Source of the DNA: WHSM01 sp036375165 | Lineage (GTDB): Bacteria; Actinomycetota; Actinomycetes; Mycobacteriales; Micromonosporaceae | Direction of reading: 5' to 3' | Assembly (NCBI GenBank): GCA_036375165.1 | Contig: DASUSI010000117.1 | Span: forward strand, 1-11,407 | Length of the DNA: 11,407 bases | Part shown: piece by piece, positions 1-7,285 of the stretch | Position numbering within the stretch: position 1 is the first letter of the stretch | How the letters are laid out: every line of letters starts with the position of its first letter | Program-made: the position numbers and the translations under genes | The notes under the pieces: generated by a model | Told to the model about the DNA's origin: nothing | Databases searched by the model: none | The model's input: only the letters and a program-made list of their open reading frames with translations

Positions 1-284
1 AGCACCATCCAGCCGATCTCGGAGATCGGCTCGCCCCCGGGCTGGTCGTCCGGCTCGTGACGCCACAGCACCACATTCCCCGCCCGGATGTCGGGCCGGG
101 ACGGGTCCGGAATGATCATCTTGATCCATGAGGTGTCCGCCGCCACTGCCGCGACGTCCGCGTGAACCCTCGCCTCGATGCCGTCTCGTGGCAGCGGGCC
201 GCCGAGTTCGGCCATCATCGTCGGGTCGCACCGCATCCGTACATAGGTGTGGAGATCGCCAGGCTCGACGTTGCGCAGCAGCAC
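1..284 (-). CDS. GNAT family N-acetyltransferase, 3' part missing at window edge
   Basis: Reading the reverse strand from a GTG at 284 gives 94 open codons that leave the window. The start is preceded by GGGAGGAG about seven bases upstream. The protein opens LLRNVEPGDLHTYVRMRCDP, the usual first strand and helix of RimJ/RimL-type GNAT proteins, followed by WIKMIIPD and SEIGWMVL, which fit the central beta strands leading to the acetyl-CoA loop. That loop (Q/R-x-x-G-x-G/A) would lie just beyond position 1, so the catalytic core is not visible. Such enzymes move an acetyl group from acetyl-CoA to an amine; the substrate here is unknown. It is transcribed divergently from the sugar locus and is probably unrelated to it. 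The family call is from recognised sequence pattern. Confidence 0.8.
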   Translation of the reverse strand, partial: MLLRNVEPGDLHTYVRMRCDPTMMAELGGPLPRDGIEARVHADVAAVAADTSWIKMIIPDPSRPDIRAGNVVLWRHEPDDQPGGEPISEIGWMV

Positions 285-356
285 GATGGGCTCCTCCCTG
301 TCGAGCCGTCCCTGGTCCGGTCTACCAGCCACCGCCGACAAATCGGGTCGCACCCA

Positions 357-386
357 TTGACAGTTGTCTATCCGACTCGCCAGGAT
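357..386 (+). promoter_or_regulatory. Predicted housekeeping-sigma promoter of the sugar operon
   Basis: TTGACA at 357-362 is a perfect -35 hexamer. CAGGAT at 381-386 is a good actinobacterial -10, with an 18-bp spacer. The predicted transcription start is near 393, about 95 bases before the solute-binding protein gene. This is the best promoter in the 204-bp gap (285-488) between the divergent acetyltransferase and the sugar operon. Confidence 0.6.
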
Positions 387-392
387 TGCGGC

Positions 393-406
393 TGTAAGCG
401 CTTCCA
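393..406. promoter_or_regulatory. LacI-family operator
   Basis: TGTAAGCGCTTCCA is a 14-bp palindrome around a central CG with one mismatched pair. It closely resembles the TGGAAGCGCTTCCA-type sites bound by LacI/GalR regulators. It lies on the predicted transcription start, so bound repressor would block initiation. The LacI-family gene at 7286-8335 is the obvious candidate to bind it; that link is inferred. Confidence 0.65.
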
Positions 407-488
407 ATGGCCTACTGTGCGATTCGTTCAGTACGGACAGGATTACGACTTTTGCGGTCGTAAGCCTAGACGCGTGGAGGTTGACCGA

Positions 489-1748
489 ATGACGGCATGG
501 ACGCGGCCGATCGCCGCGCTCGGCATGGCCGCAGTGCTACTGGTGGCCGGCTGTGGTCGCGACGAGGGCACCGCCGGTGAAGAGCCCGGCAAGGCAGTGG
601 GGGAGGGCAAGGCGAAAGGTGAGATCACCGTCTGGGCGATGGGCACCGAAGGAGAGAAGCTCTCCGTTCTCGCCGAGGACTTCATGAAGGAGAACCCGGA
701 CGCCACGGTGAAGGTGACCGCTGTCCCCTGGGACAGCGCCCACGACAAGATCGCCACCGCCATAGCCGGCGGGCAGACTCCCGATGTCAGCATGATCGGC
801 ACCACCTGGATGGGAGAGTTCGCCAAGACCGACGGCCTGGATCCGACCCCTACCGACCTGGTGAACAGCTCCGGCTTCTTCAAGGGCGCCTGGGACACCA
901 CGGTCGTGAACGGCACCTCGTACGGGGTTCCCTGGTACGTCGAGACCCGGTTGCTCTACGTCAACAAGGCCGTAGCCGAAAAGGCGGGCGTCGCCGGACC
1001 CCCGAAGACCTGGGACGAACTGCGAACCGCGCTACGGGCCTTCCAGGACAAGGGCGGTGCCAAGTGGGGGGCGTCGCTGCACACCGGCGGTGAGGGCGCC
1101 TGGCAGACCGTACTGCCGTTCGTCTGGCAGAACGGCGGTGAGGTGCTCAACAGTGACTCGTTCGGCTTCGACGGCCCGCAGGTCGTCGAGGCGCTCGACT
1201 ACTACAAGTCATTCTTCACCGAGGGCCTGGCACCGAAGGATCTGCCGGAGGGCGCGCAGGAGTCCGATTTCGTCAAGGGCAAGATCGGGGCCTTCATCTC
1301 CGGTCCCTGGCACATCGGGATCCTGAAGGAACAGGGCGGTGCCGACAGCTTCGAGTTGTGGCAGATGCCCCGGGAACAGGCCGGCACCTCGTTCGTGGGC
1401 GGCAGTGACCTGGCGGTGTTCAAGGACGCCAAGAACCGCGACGGCGCGTGGAAGTTCGTCGCATACCTGTCCCGGGCCGACGTGCAGGTCAAGTGGTATC
1501 AGACGGTCAACGACCTGCCGGCGGTGACCAAGGGGTGGCAGGACCCGGCGCTGCGCGATGACCCGCTGTTGTCCGCGTTCGGGGAGCAGCTCAAAGACGC
1601 CAAGTCGCCGCCCGCCATCGCCACCTGGGACCAGGTCGCGGCGGCGTTCGACGGCGAGATCGAGAAGCTGGTGAAGACCGACGTCACACCCGCCGACGTA
1701 GCGGCCGCGATCCAGAAGAAGGCGGCGTCGATCGGTACCGGAGTCTGA
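489..1748 (+). CDS. Extracellular sugar-binding lipoprotein of a CUT1 ABC importer
   Basis: This 419-residue protein captures a sugar or oligosaccharide outside the cell and delivers it to the permeases that follow. The start ATG at 489 is chosen because GTGGAGG sits eight bases upstream and because it gives a clean lipoprotein signal: a short basic N-terminus, hydrophobic residues 8-20 and a lipobox VAGC with Cys22 as the lipidated residue. The frame stays open further upstream, but that extension would bury the signal peptide. The mature part starts ITVWAMGTEGEKLSVLAEDF and contains the WDELRTALRAFQ and GKIGAFISGPWHIG blocks typical of family-1 solute-binding proteins, and its length is normal for them. 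The first permease starts two bases after its stop, so the genes are one operon. The substrate cannot be deduced; the catabolic genes downstream suggest an oligosaccharide. Confidence 0.93.
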   Translation: MTAWTRPIAALGMAAVLLVAGCGRDEGTAGEEPGKAVGEGKAKGEITVWAMGTEGEKLSVLAEDFMKENPDATVKVTAVPWDSAHDKIATAIAGGQTPDVSMIGTTWMGEFAKTDGLDPTPTDLVNSSGFFKGAWDTTVVNGTSYGVPWYVETRLLYVNKAVAEKAGVAGPPKTWDELRTALRAFQDKGGAKWGASLHTGGEGAWQTVLPFVWQNGGEVLNSDSFGFDGPQVVEALDYYKSFFTEGLAPKDLPEGAQESDFVKGKIGAFISGPWHIGILKEQGGADSFELWQMPREQAGTSFVGGSDLAVFKDAKNRDGAWKFVAYLSRADVQVKWYQTVNDLPAVTKGWQDPALRDDPLLSAFGEQLKDAKSPPAIATWDQVAAAFDGEIEKLVKTDVTPADVAAAIQKKAASIGTGV

Positions 1749-1749
1749 C

Positions 1750-2667
1750 GTGACCGGTAGCGAGCCGACCCCGTGGCGGACCCGTACCATGCGGGTCCGC
1801 CACGGAGGTGCGGCCGGCTGGGGCTTCGCGTCACCGTTCGTGGTGATGTTCCTGGCTTTCCTGGTTGGTCCGGTGCTCGCCTCGCTGGCGATGAGCTTCA
1901 CCGACATCCGGTTCACCGACATCCGCAACCCGCTGGCGGTGGAGCTCACCGGCCTTCGCAACTACGTCCGGTTGTTCGACGACGAGGTGTTCCTGCGAGC
2001 GGCCTGGAACACCGCGCTCGTGGTGCTGCTCGGGCTGCCGTTGACCATGGTGCTGGGACTGGCGGTGGCGCTTGGCGTCAACTCGGGCCTGGCCCGGTTC
2101 AAGGCGGTGTTCCGGGTCGGCTACTACCTGCCGGTGGTCACCAGCATCGTGGCCATCGCGGTGGTGTGGCGGTTTCTCTACCAGCGGGACTACGGGCTGC
2201 TCAACGGCCTTCTGGGGTTGGCCGGCGTCACTGGGCCAAACTGGTTGGGCAGCACCAGTTTGGCGCTTCCCGCGCTGATCGTCATGATCGCGTGGCGGGG
2301 CCTGGGGTTCCAAATGGTGATCTTCCTGGCCGGTCTGCAAGCGATTCCCGAGCATTTGTACGAGGCCGCCCGGATCGACGGCGCCACCCGCTGGCAGCAG
2401 TTCCGCCACGTCACGTTGCCGTCGCTTCGACCCACCCTGCTGCTGGCCAGTGTGATCGGCACGGTCGGGCTGGTGCTGGTGTTCGAGGAGCCGTTCGTGA
2501 TGACCCGGGGTGAGCCACTCAACACCACGCTGTCGGTGTCGCAGTACGTCTACGCGCAGTTCGGGTTCGGCAACTACGGCTACGCCTCGGCAATGAGCTA
2601 CATGCTGTTCCTCGCCATCGCGGTGCTGTCCGTGGCGTGGTTCCGGCTGTTGCGTTCGGACGGCTGA
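1750..2667 (+). CDS. Sugar ABC transporter permease, MalF/UgpA type
   Basis: This 305-residue inner-membrane permease is one half of the CUT1 import channel. The GTG start at 1750 follows the stop of the binding-protein gene by one base and has GGAG eight bases upstream. An in-frame ATG at 1789 is an alternative with a poorer ribosome site. After a basic N-terminus come about six hydrophobic segments, the first near residues 26-48. The cytoplasmic EAA loop that docks with the ATPase is clear: EAARIDGATRWQQFRHVTLP beginning at residue 205. Length and loop position are normal for the family. The partner permease is ten bases downstream. No ATPase gene is present in the locus, so it must be supplied from elsewhere. 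Confidence 0.93.
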   Translation: MTGSEPTPWRTRTMRVRHGGAAGWGFASPFVVMFLAFLVGPVLASLAMSFTDIRFTDIRNPLAVELTGLRNYVRLFDDEVFLRAAWNTALVVLLGLPLTMVLGLAVALGVNSGLARFKAVFRVGYYLPVVTSIVAIAVVWRFLYQRDYGLLNGLLGLAGVTGPNWLGSTSLALPALIVMIAWRGLGFQMVIFLAGLQAIPEHLYEAARIDGATRWQQFRHVTLPSLRPTLLLASVIGTVGLVLVFEEPFVMTRGEPLNTTLSVSQYVYAQFGFGNYGYASAMSYMLFLAIAVLSVAWFRLLRSDG

Positions 2668-2677
2668 AGGAGTCCCG

Positions 2678-3571
2678 ATGACCAGCCGACTCGCCACCCG
2701 TGCCACTGTGCGGCACCCCGCCGTGGCGGCCCGGGGCACGGCCCGTCGCAACCGGGACCGGGTCGCCAGCCTGGTGCTGCACGCGGTGCTGTTCGCCGGC
2801 CTGTGCGTGATGATCGCCCCGTTCCTGTGGATGCTGCTGTCCTCGGTCAAGCTCGGGGTCGAGATCCGGGCGGTGCCGCCGACCTGGTGGCCGGAGGTGT
2901 TCACGCTCGGCAACTACCAGGAGCTGTTCACCCGGCTGGATTTTCCGCGGTACTTCACGAACTCCGCCGTGGTGGCGCTCCTGGTCACCGGGGGCAACCT
3001 GCTGATCTGCTCGGCGACCGGCTTCGCGTTGGCCAAGCTGCGCTTCGCGGGACGCCGGGCGCTGTTCGCTCTCGTGGTCGGCAACGTGATGGTGCCCCCG
3101 GTGGTGACCTTTGTTCCGTCGTTCGTCCTGGTCAGCAAGCTGGGGCTGGTCAACACGTACGCGGGGCTGGTGCTCCCGAACGTCGCGTTGGCGATCAACG
3201 TGTTCCTGATGCGGCAGTTCATGCTGTCCATTCCGGACGAGCTACTGGAGTCCGCCCGGATCGACGGCGCCGGGGAGTGGCGGATTTTCTGGCAGATCGT
3301 GCTCCCGCTGTCCCGGCCGGCGCTGGCCACCGTCGGCATCCTGACGTTCCTCGGTTCCTGGAACAACTTCCTGTGGCCGCTCGTGGTCGCCACCACCGAG
3401 GACATGTACACGCTTCCGGTCGCACTCGCGTTGTACAGCACCGGTCAGAACCAGACGGACTACGGCCTGCTGCTGGCCGGCTCCGTCGTGGTGGTGGTTC
3501 CGGTGCTGTTGGTCTTTCTGGTGCTGCAACGTCACTTCGTCCGCGGCATCGCCACCACCGGCCTGAAATAG
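2678..3571 (+). CDS. Sugar ABC transporter permease, MalG/UgpE type
   Basis: This 297-residue protein is the second half of the CUT1 channel. The ATG at 2678 has AAGGAG seven bases upstream. A basic stretch (residues 8-28) precedes the first membrane segment at about 31-53; five more hydrophobic segments follow. The EAA-type loop starts at residue 191 (ESARIDGAGEWRIFWQIVLP), with Ser in place of the middle Ala, a common variant. The C-terminus, QRHFVRGIATTGLK, is the characteristic end of MalG-type permeases (F-x-x-G-x-x-x-G-x-x-K). It lies in the same operon as the genes before and after it. It is very likely functional. Confidence 0.93.
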   Translation: MTSRLATRATVRHPAVAARGTARRNRDRVASLVLHAVLFAGLCVMIAPFLWMLLSSVKLGVEIRAVPPTWWPEVFTLGNYQELFTRLDFPRYFTNSAVVALLVTGGNLLICSATGFALAKLRFAGRRALFALVVGNVMVPPVVTFVPSFVLVSKLGLVNTYAGLVLPNVALAINVFLMRQFMLSIPDELLESARIDGAGEWRIFWQIVLPLSRPALATVGILTFLGSWNNFLWPLVVATTEDMYTLPVALALYSTGQNQTDYGLLLAGSVVVVVPVLLVFLVLQRHFVRGIATTGLK

Positions 3572-3597
3572 CCCGGATCCCGAGGAGGGGCCCTGTC

Positions 3598-3621
3598 ATG
3601 AACCCAGGGGTGCAGTCATGA
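3598..3621 (+). CDS. Possible seven-codon leader ORF coupled to the next gene
   Basis: A strong ribosome site (GAGGAGGGG, 3582-3590) is spaced for an ATG at 3598, not for the real gene start at 3618. That ATG opens a reading frame MNPGVQS whose TGA stop overlaps the next ATG as ATGA. The segment gtcatgaacc occurs at both starts, so the arrangement may come from a 20-base duplication. Ribosomes terminating here could re-initiate on the downstream gene, whose own site (AGGGGTG) is weaker. No peptide function is implied, and translation has not been shown. Confidence 0.35.
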   Translation: MNPGVQS

Positions 3622-5198
3622 ACCGACGATCCGTTCTGACCCTGACCGCGGGTGCGGCTGCGGCACTGCTGGTGCCGGACACCGCCGCGCTCGCCTCCGG
3701 CACGTCACCCGGCTCAACCGCCTCGCCACTCGGTGCCGCCCACCTCGGGGACGAGCCGCGCCGGTTGCTCGCCGGCTACGCCGCTGACACCTGGCGTTCC
3801 ATGACCGCCATGGTGAACCCGGACACCGGCCTGGCCGCGGACAACATCGACGGGGATCTTGACCCGGCCCGCCGAGCCAGGTACACCTCGCCCACCAACG
3901 TCGGCTGCTACCTCTGGTCCACGATCGCGGCCCGCGAGCTGGGCCTGGTGTCGGCGGGCGAGGCCCGGCGGCGGATCCGTGCCGCGCTGGACTCCCTGGC
4001 CGGACTCGAGCGGCACACGTATTCCGGGATGTTCTACAACTGGTACGACCCGGGAACCGGGCGGGTGCTGCGGACCTGGCCGATCGACGGATCCACCGTG
4101 TACCCGTTCCTGTCGAGTGTGGACAACGCTTGGCTCGCCGCCGCGCTGATCCTGGTCGGCAACGCCGACCAGGCGCTACGGGCCCCCGCCGAGGCGATCG
4201 TGGCGGAGATGGACTTCGGGTTCTACTACGACCGCAACGCCCGCGGTCCGGACTTCGGCGCGGGCCTGATTCGCGGCGGGTTCTGGGCGGAACGGCCGCC
4301 ATGGTGGGCGGTCGAGGGCAACTACCGGGGCCGGGGCCCCAACGTCTGGTACACCGGCCACCACTACGGCGCGTTGAACAGCGAGACCCGGATCATCAGC
4401 TACCTGGCGATCTCGCTGGGCCAGGTGCCACCGGAACACTACTTCGCGCTGTGGCGGACCTTCGAACCCAACTGTGACTGGTCCTGGCAGGAGATGCGGC
4501 CGGTTGGCGAGTACCGGCGCTACCTCGGCATCAACGTCTTCGAGGGCGCGTACCGCTACCGCGGCCTGCGGTTCGTGCCGAGCTGGGGCGGTGACATGTT
4601 CGAGGCCCTGATGCCGGACCTGCTGGTGCCCGAGGCCAGTTGGGCGGCCGGGAGCTGGGGACGCAACCATCCGGTGTACGTGCGCGGCCAGATCGCGCAC
4701 GGCCTGGCGGAGGCGGGGTACGGGCACTGGGGGTTCTCGCCGTCGTCAGACCCGTTCGGTGGCTACCGGGAGTACGGCGTGGACCCGATGGGCCTGGACC
4801 CTGACGGGTACACCAGCGACCGGGAACGTACCCGGGTCGACTATGGCTTCGAGGGCTGTCGGTCCGGTGCCCCGGACCCGGCCACCTTCGGGGACGGGGT
4901 GGTCACCCCGCACGCGGTGTTCCTGGCGCTGCCGTACGCGCCGGATGCGGCGCTGGCCGAACTCGCCGCGCTTCGGCAGGACTTCGACGTGTACGGACCC
5001 GGAGGCTTCTACGACGCGGTGGCGGTCCGCAGCGGCACGGTGGCACGGCGGCATCTTGCCCTGGACCAGGGGATGATCATGGCGGCGCTGGGCAACCTGT
5101 TGGCGCACGGCGTGATCCGGCGTGGCTTCACGGCGGGGGCGGTGGAGCGGCGGCTGCGGCCGCTGCTGGGCATCGAGGAGTTCACCGTCTCCGGCTGA
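3618..5198 (+). CDS. Tat-exported protein of the DUF3131/glucoamylase-like (alpha/alpha)6 type
   Basis: This 526-residue protein has a twin-arginine signal (NRRSVLTLT at residues 2-10, hydrophobic to about 19, likely cleavage after ALA at 24-26), so it probably acts outside the cell. The body matches by eye the DUF3131 / 'putative glucoamylase' group related to GH144: TSPTNVGCYLWSTIAARELG at 90-109, then GMFYNWYDP, SSVDNAWLAAAL, FYYDRNARGPDFGAGLIRGG, FEGAYRYRG-x-x-FVPSWGGDMFEAL, and a GY-REYGVDP-MGLDPDGY block near 380-400. These aromatic and acidic motifs are where members bind and cut glucan-type chains, but no member was matched closely enough to name the substrate. In this operon it probably trims a polymer for uptake. 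The start is at the ATGA overlap with the leader ORF; the competing ATG at 3598 stops after seven codons. The family call is moderately sure; the activity is unproven. Confidence 0.78.
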   Translation: MNRRSVLTLTAGAAAALLVPDTAALASGTSPGSTASPLGAAHLGDEPRRLLAGYAADTWRSMTAMVNPDTGLAADNIDGDLDPARRARYTSPTNVGCYLWSTIAARELGLVSAGEARRRIRAALDSLAGLERHTYSGMFYNWYDPGTGRVLRTWPIDGSTVYPFLSSVDNAWLAAALILVGNADQALRAPAEAIVAEMDFGFYYDRNARGPDFGAGLIRGGFWAERPPWWAVEGNYRGRGPNVWYTGHHYGALNSETRIISYLAISLGQVPPEHYFALWRTFEPNCDWSWQEMRPVGEYRRYLGINVFEGAYRYRGLRFVPSWGGDMFEALMPDLLVPEASWAAGSWGRNHPVYVRGQIAHGLAEAGYGHWGFSPSSDPFGGYREYGVDPMGLDPDGYTSDRERTRVDYGFEGCRSGAPDPATFGDGVVTPHAVFLALPYAPDAALAELAALRQDFDVYGPGGFYDAVAVRSGTVARRHLALDQGMIMAALGNLLAHGVIRRGFTAGAVERRLRPLLGIEEFTVSG

Positions 5199-5204
5199 GG
5201 GTCC

Positions 5205-5255
5205 GGATCCTGGAAGGTTTCGGCTGTTGGGGGCAGCCGAAACCTTCCAAGATCC
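5205..5255. repeat. Strong inverted repeat between the two enzyme genes
   Basis: The arms at 5211-5226 and 5234-5249 are 16 bp and perfectly complementary (TGGAAGGTTTCGGCTG against CAGCCGAAACCTTCCA), with a seven-base loop. Beyond one mismatched pair the stem continues for five more base pairs (5205-5209 with 5251-5255). There is no T-run after it. It begins seven bases past the stop at 5198 and ends just before the GH39 ribosome site. It may be a terminator or attenuator limiting GH39 expression, an mRNA stabiliser, or a copy of a dispersed palindrome. Each arm also resembles the CGAAASTTTCG operator type (9 of 11 positions). Confidence 0.75.
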
Positions 5256-5280
5256 CAGAGTGCGTCAGGGAGGACATGGG

Positions 5281-7170
5281 ATGACACATCCGGAAGCGGT
5301 GCGCGCGCGGGCGGACTGGAATGCCCGGATCGGCCGCCGTCGCGATTCGCGGAACGGGGATCGGACCGTACTCCCGCCTCCGGCGAGACTCGACGCTGTC
5401 ACCGGCCGCGGTCACGTCACGCTGGACTGGGACCCGGTACCGGGAGCGGTGGGCTATCTGGTGCACCGGTCAGAGTCTGGGGACGGGCCGTTCCTGCCAC
5501 TCGACCACGGCGGCGGTGACGTACTCGCGGTGCCGCATCCGCCCTACCTGGACACCACCGGCCAGCTGGGCCGGATCTACCACTACGCCGTCGCGACCCT
5601 GACGGACGTGGACCGGCCCGGCCCGCTGGGTCAGGCGGTGCCGGCGGCCTCACACGGTCGGATGAGACTCGCCGGACCGGACGGTCTGGCCGGCGGTACG
5701 GACTCCGACGGCACGGTACGGGTGGTCGTGGACGCCGCCCGTACCGCCGGGCCGCTGTCCCGGCCGTGGCAACCCATGATCGGATCCGAGCACCTGAGCC
5801 ACCTGCTCAGCGAGGACCGTACCGGTGGCCGGTCGATCGGTCGGGAACTGGCCGAGGCGCTGCGCACCATGCACACCGAACTGGGGGTGCGACACGTCCG
5901 GGCCCACGGAATCCTCTGCGACGACCTCGGGGTCTACCGGGAGGTGGACGGGCAGCCATGGCACGACTTCAGCCGCGTTGTCGCGGTCTACGACCGGGTG
6001 CTCGACCTCGGCCTGCGTCCGGTCGTGGAACTGTCGTTCATGCCGCACGACCTGGCCCGGGACCCGTCACGCACGGTCTTCGGGTACCGCGCGATCGTGT
6101 CACCGCCAAAGGACTGGGACCGGTGGGCGGACCTGGTCCGGGACCTGGTCGCCCACCTGGTCGACCGGTTCGGCCTGGACGAGGTCCGGCACTGGGACTT
6201 CGAGGTCTGGAACGAAGCCAACCTGGAGGTGTTCTGGTCCGGCACCAAGGCGGAGTACCTGCGGCTGTACGAGGTCACCGCACGGGCGGTCAAGGATGTC
6301 GACCCGTCGCTGGCCGTGGGCGGGCCGGGCTCGGCCGCCGCCGCGTGGAACGGCGACCTCCTCGAGTACGTGACCGGCAACGGCGTACCCATCGACTTCC
6401 TGTCCACCCATACATACGGCAGCCCGCCGCTGGACCTGCGTCCACTGTGCGTCCGTTACGGACTGGAACGGCTGCGGCTGCTGTGGACCGAATGGGGTAT
6501 CACCCCGACACACTTCAACCCGGTCAGCGACGGCGTGCTCGCGGCGACGTTCCTGCTGCGCGGGATGCGCTCGGCGGCTGGCAGGCTGGACGCACTGGCC
6601 TACTGGGTGGCATCTGACCACTTCGAGGAACTGGGACGGCCACCGGCGCTGTTCCACGGCGGGTTCGGCCTGCTCACCGTCGGCAACCTGCGTAAGCCCC
6701 GTTACTGGGCGCTCGACGCACTGAACCGGCTGGGCCGCGAGGAGGTGGCGGTGGGGCTGACCGGTGACGGCGCGGGGTCCCTGGTCGAGGCCTGGGCCGG
6801 CCGCGACCCGGACGGCAGAGTCTGCGTGCTGGTCTGGAACGGCACCCTGGATCAGTCCAAGGCGGACGGAGCACCGATCCTGGACCGCGACGTCACGCTC
6901 CGGATCAGCGGGCTGACCAGCCGTCGGTACCGGATGCGGCACCTGCGGGTCGACCACGACCATTCCAACATCCAGGCGGCGTGGCAGCGGCTCGGCGGTG
7001 GAGCCTGGCCCGACAACGGACAGTGGGCCGCGCTGCGCGCCGCCGACCGTTTCGAGTCCTACGAACCGGACCGCCCGGTCGAGCCGGACGGCGGGCTGGT
7101 CGAGCACCGGTTCCCGCTGCCGATGCCGGGCGTGACGCTGCTGGAGCTCGTCCCCGCAGATGTGACCTGA
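5281..7170 (+). CDS. GH39-type glycoside hydrolase with N-terminal FN3-like domain, cytoplasmic
   Basis: This 629-residue protein starts at ATG 5281, with AGGGAGGA six to seven bases upstream; the frame is open further back into the hairpin, but nothing supports an earlier start. No signal peptide is present, so it should act on imported sugar. Residues about 33-115 (ARLDAVTGRGHVTLDWDPVP, then GYLVHRS and YHYAVATL) look like a fibronectin-III fold. The catalytic barrel follows, with the GH39 signatures HVRAHGILCDDLGVYRE, LRPVVELSFMP, then FEVWNEANLEVFW with Glu312 as the expected acid/base, and LLWTEWG with Glu404 as the expected nucleophile. DALAYWVASDHFEELG and KPRYWALDALNRLG complete the barrel. 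A beta-sandwich follows to the C-terminus. GH39 includes beta-xylosidases and alpha-L-iduronidases among others; the specificity here is open. Confidence 0.87.
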   Translation: MTHPEAVRARADWNARIGRRRDSRNGDRTVLPPPARLDAVTGRGHVTLDWDPVPGAVGYLVHRSESGDGPFLPLDHGGGDVLAVPHPPYLDTTGQLGRIYHYAVATLTDVDRPGPLGQAVPAASHGRMRLAGPDGLAGGTDSDGTVRVVVDAARTAGPLSRPWQPMIGSEHLSHLLSEDRTGGRSIGRELAEALRTMHTELGVRHVRAHGILCDDLGVYREVDGQPWHDFSRVVAVYDRVLDLGLRPVVELSFMPHDLARDPSRTVFGYRAIVSPPKDWDRWADLVRDLVAHLVDRFGLDEVRHWDFEVWNEANLEVFWSGTKAEYLRLYEVTARAVKDVDPSLAVGGPGSAAAAWNGDLLEYVTGNGVPIDFLSTHTYGSPPLDLRPLCVRYGLERLRLLWTEWGITPTHFNPVSDGVLAATFLLRGMRSAAGRLDALAYWVASDHFEELGRPPALFHGGFGLLTVGNLRKPRYWALDALNRLGREEVAVGLTGDGAGSLVEAWAGRDPDGRVCVLVWNGTLDQSKADGAPILDRDVTLRISGLTSRRYRMRHLRVDHDHSNIQAAWQRLGGGAWPDNGQWAALRAADRFESYEPDRPVEPDGGLVEHRFPLPMPGVTLLELVPADVT

Positions 7171-7192
7171 CCACCGGCCGCCGGGGTCGTCC

Positions 7193-7226
7193 GGGCATCG
7201 GCCACAATGCGCTCACCCCGATGCCC
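7193..7226. terminator. Hairpin downstream of the GH39 gene
   Basis: GGGCATCGG (7193-7201) and CCGATGCCC (7218-7226) form a perfect 9-bp stem around a 16-base loop, starting 23 bases after the GH39 stop. There is no T-tract, as is usual in high-GC actinobacteria. It could end or attenuate the operon before lacI. Confidence 0.5.
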
Positions 7227-7230
7227 ACCA

Positions 7231-7258
7231 GGACGGCCGTCCAAGCGCAGACTTGGAC
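7231..7258. promoter_or_regulatory. Overlapping palindromes upstream of lacI
   Basis: GGACGGCCGTCC (7231-7242) is a perfect 12-bp palindrome. Overlapping its end is a 7-bp inverted repeat, GTCCAAG (7239-7245) with CTTGGAC (7252-7258), separated by six bases. The pair lies 27-55 bases before the lacI start and could be an autoregulatory operator or part of a leader structure. The right half, with its AAGCGC, only loosely resembles the front operator at 393. No convincing -35/-10 pair was found in the 115-bp gap 7171-7285. Confidence 0.4.
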
Positions 7259-7285
7259 AGTGAACCCTCACCCCCCGAGGTACCA

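Noticed and set aside
359..368. GACA-GT-TGTC inverted repeat overlapping the -35 box
   Set aside because: The arms are only four base pairs; this is expected by chance and weaker than the operator at 393.
162..488. N-terminal extension of the solute-binding protein frame to an upstream ATG
   Set aside because: It would run through the promoter and operator and bury the lipoprotein signal; the ATG at 489 has a proper ribosome site.
1831..2913. Long reverse-strand open frame opposite the permeases
   Set aside because: It is a GC-rich shadow: low-complexity His/Gln/Arg composition, no ribosome site, and both strands cannot fit the clear permease coding.
6100..7107. Long reverse-strand open frame opposite the GH39 gene
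   Set aside because: It shows no recognisable domain and is fully overlapped by a gene with catalytic motifs; it is an artefact of high GC at third positions.
7253..7285. TTG start for the LacI-family gene
   Set aside because: It lies in an inverted repeat with no ribosome site; GTG 7286 has GAGG correctly placed and begins close to the helix-turn-helix.
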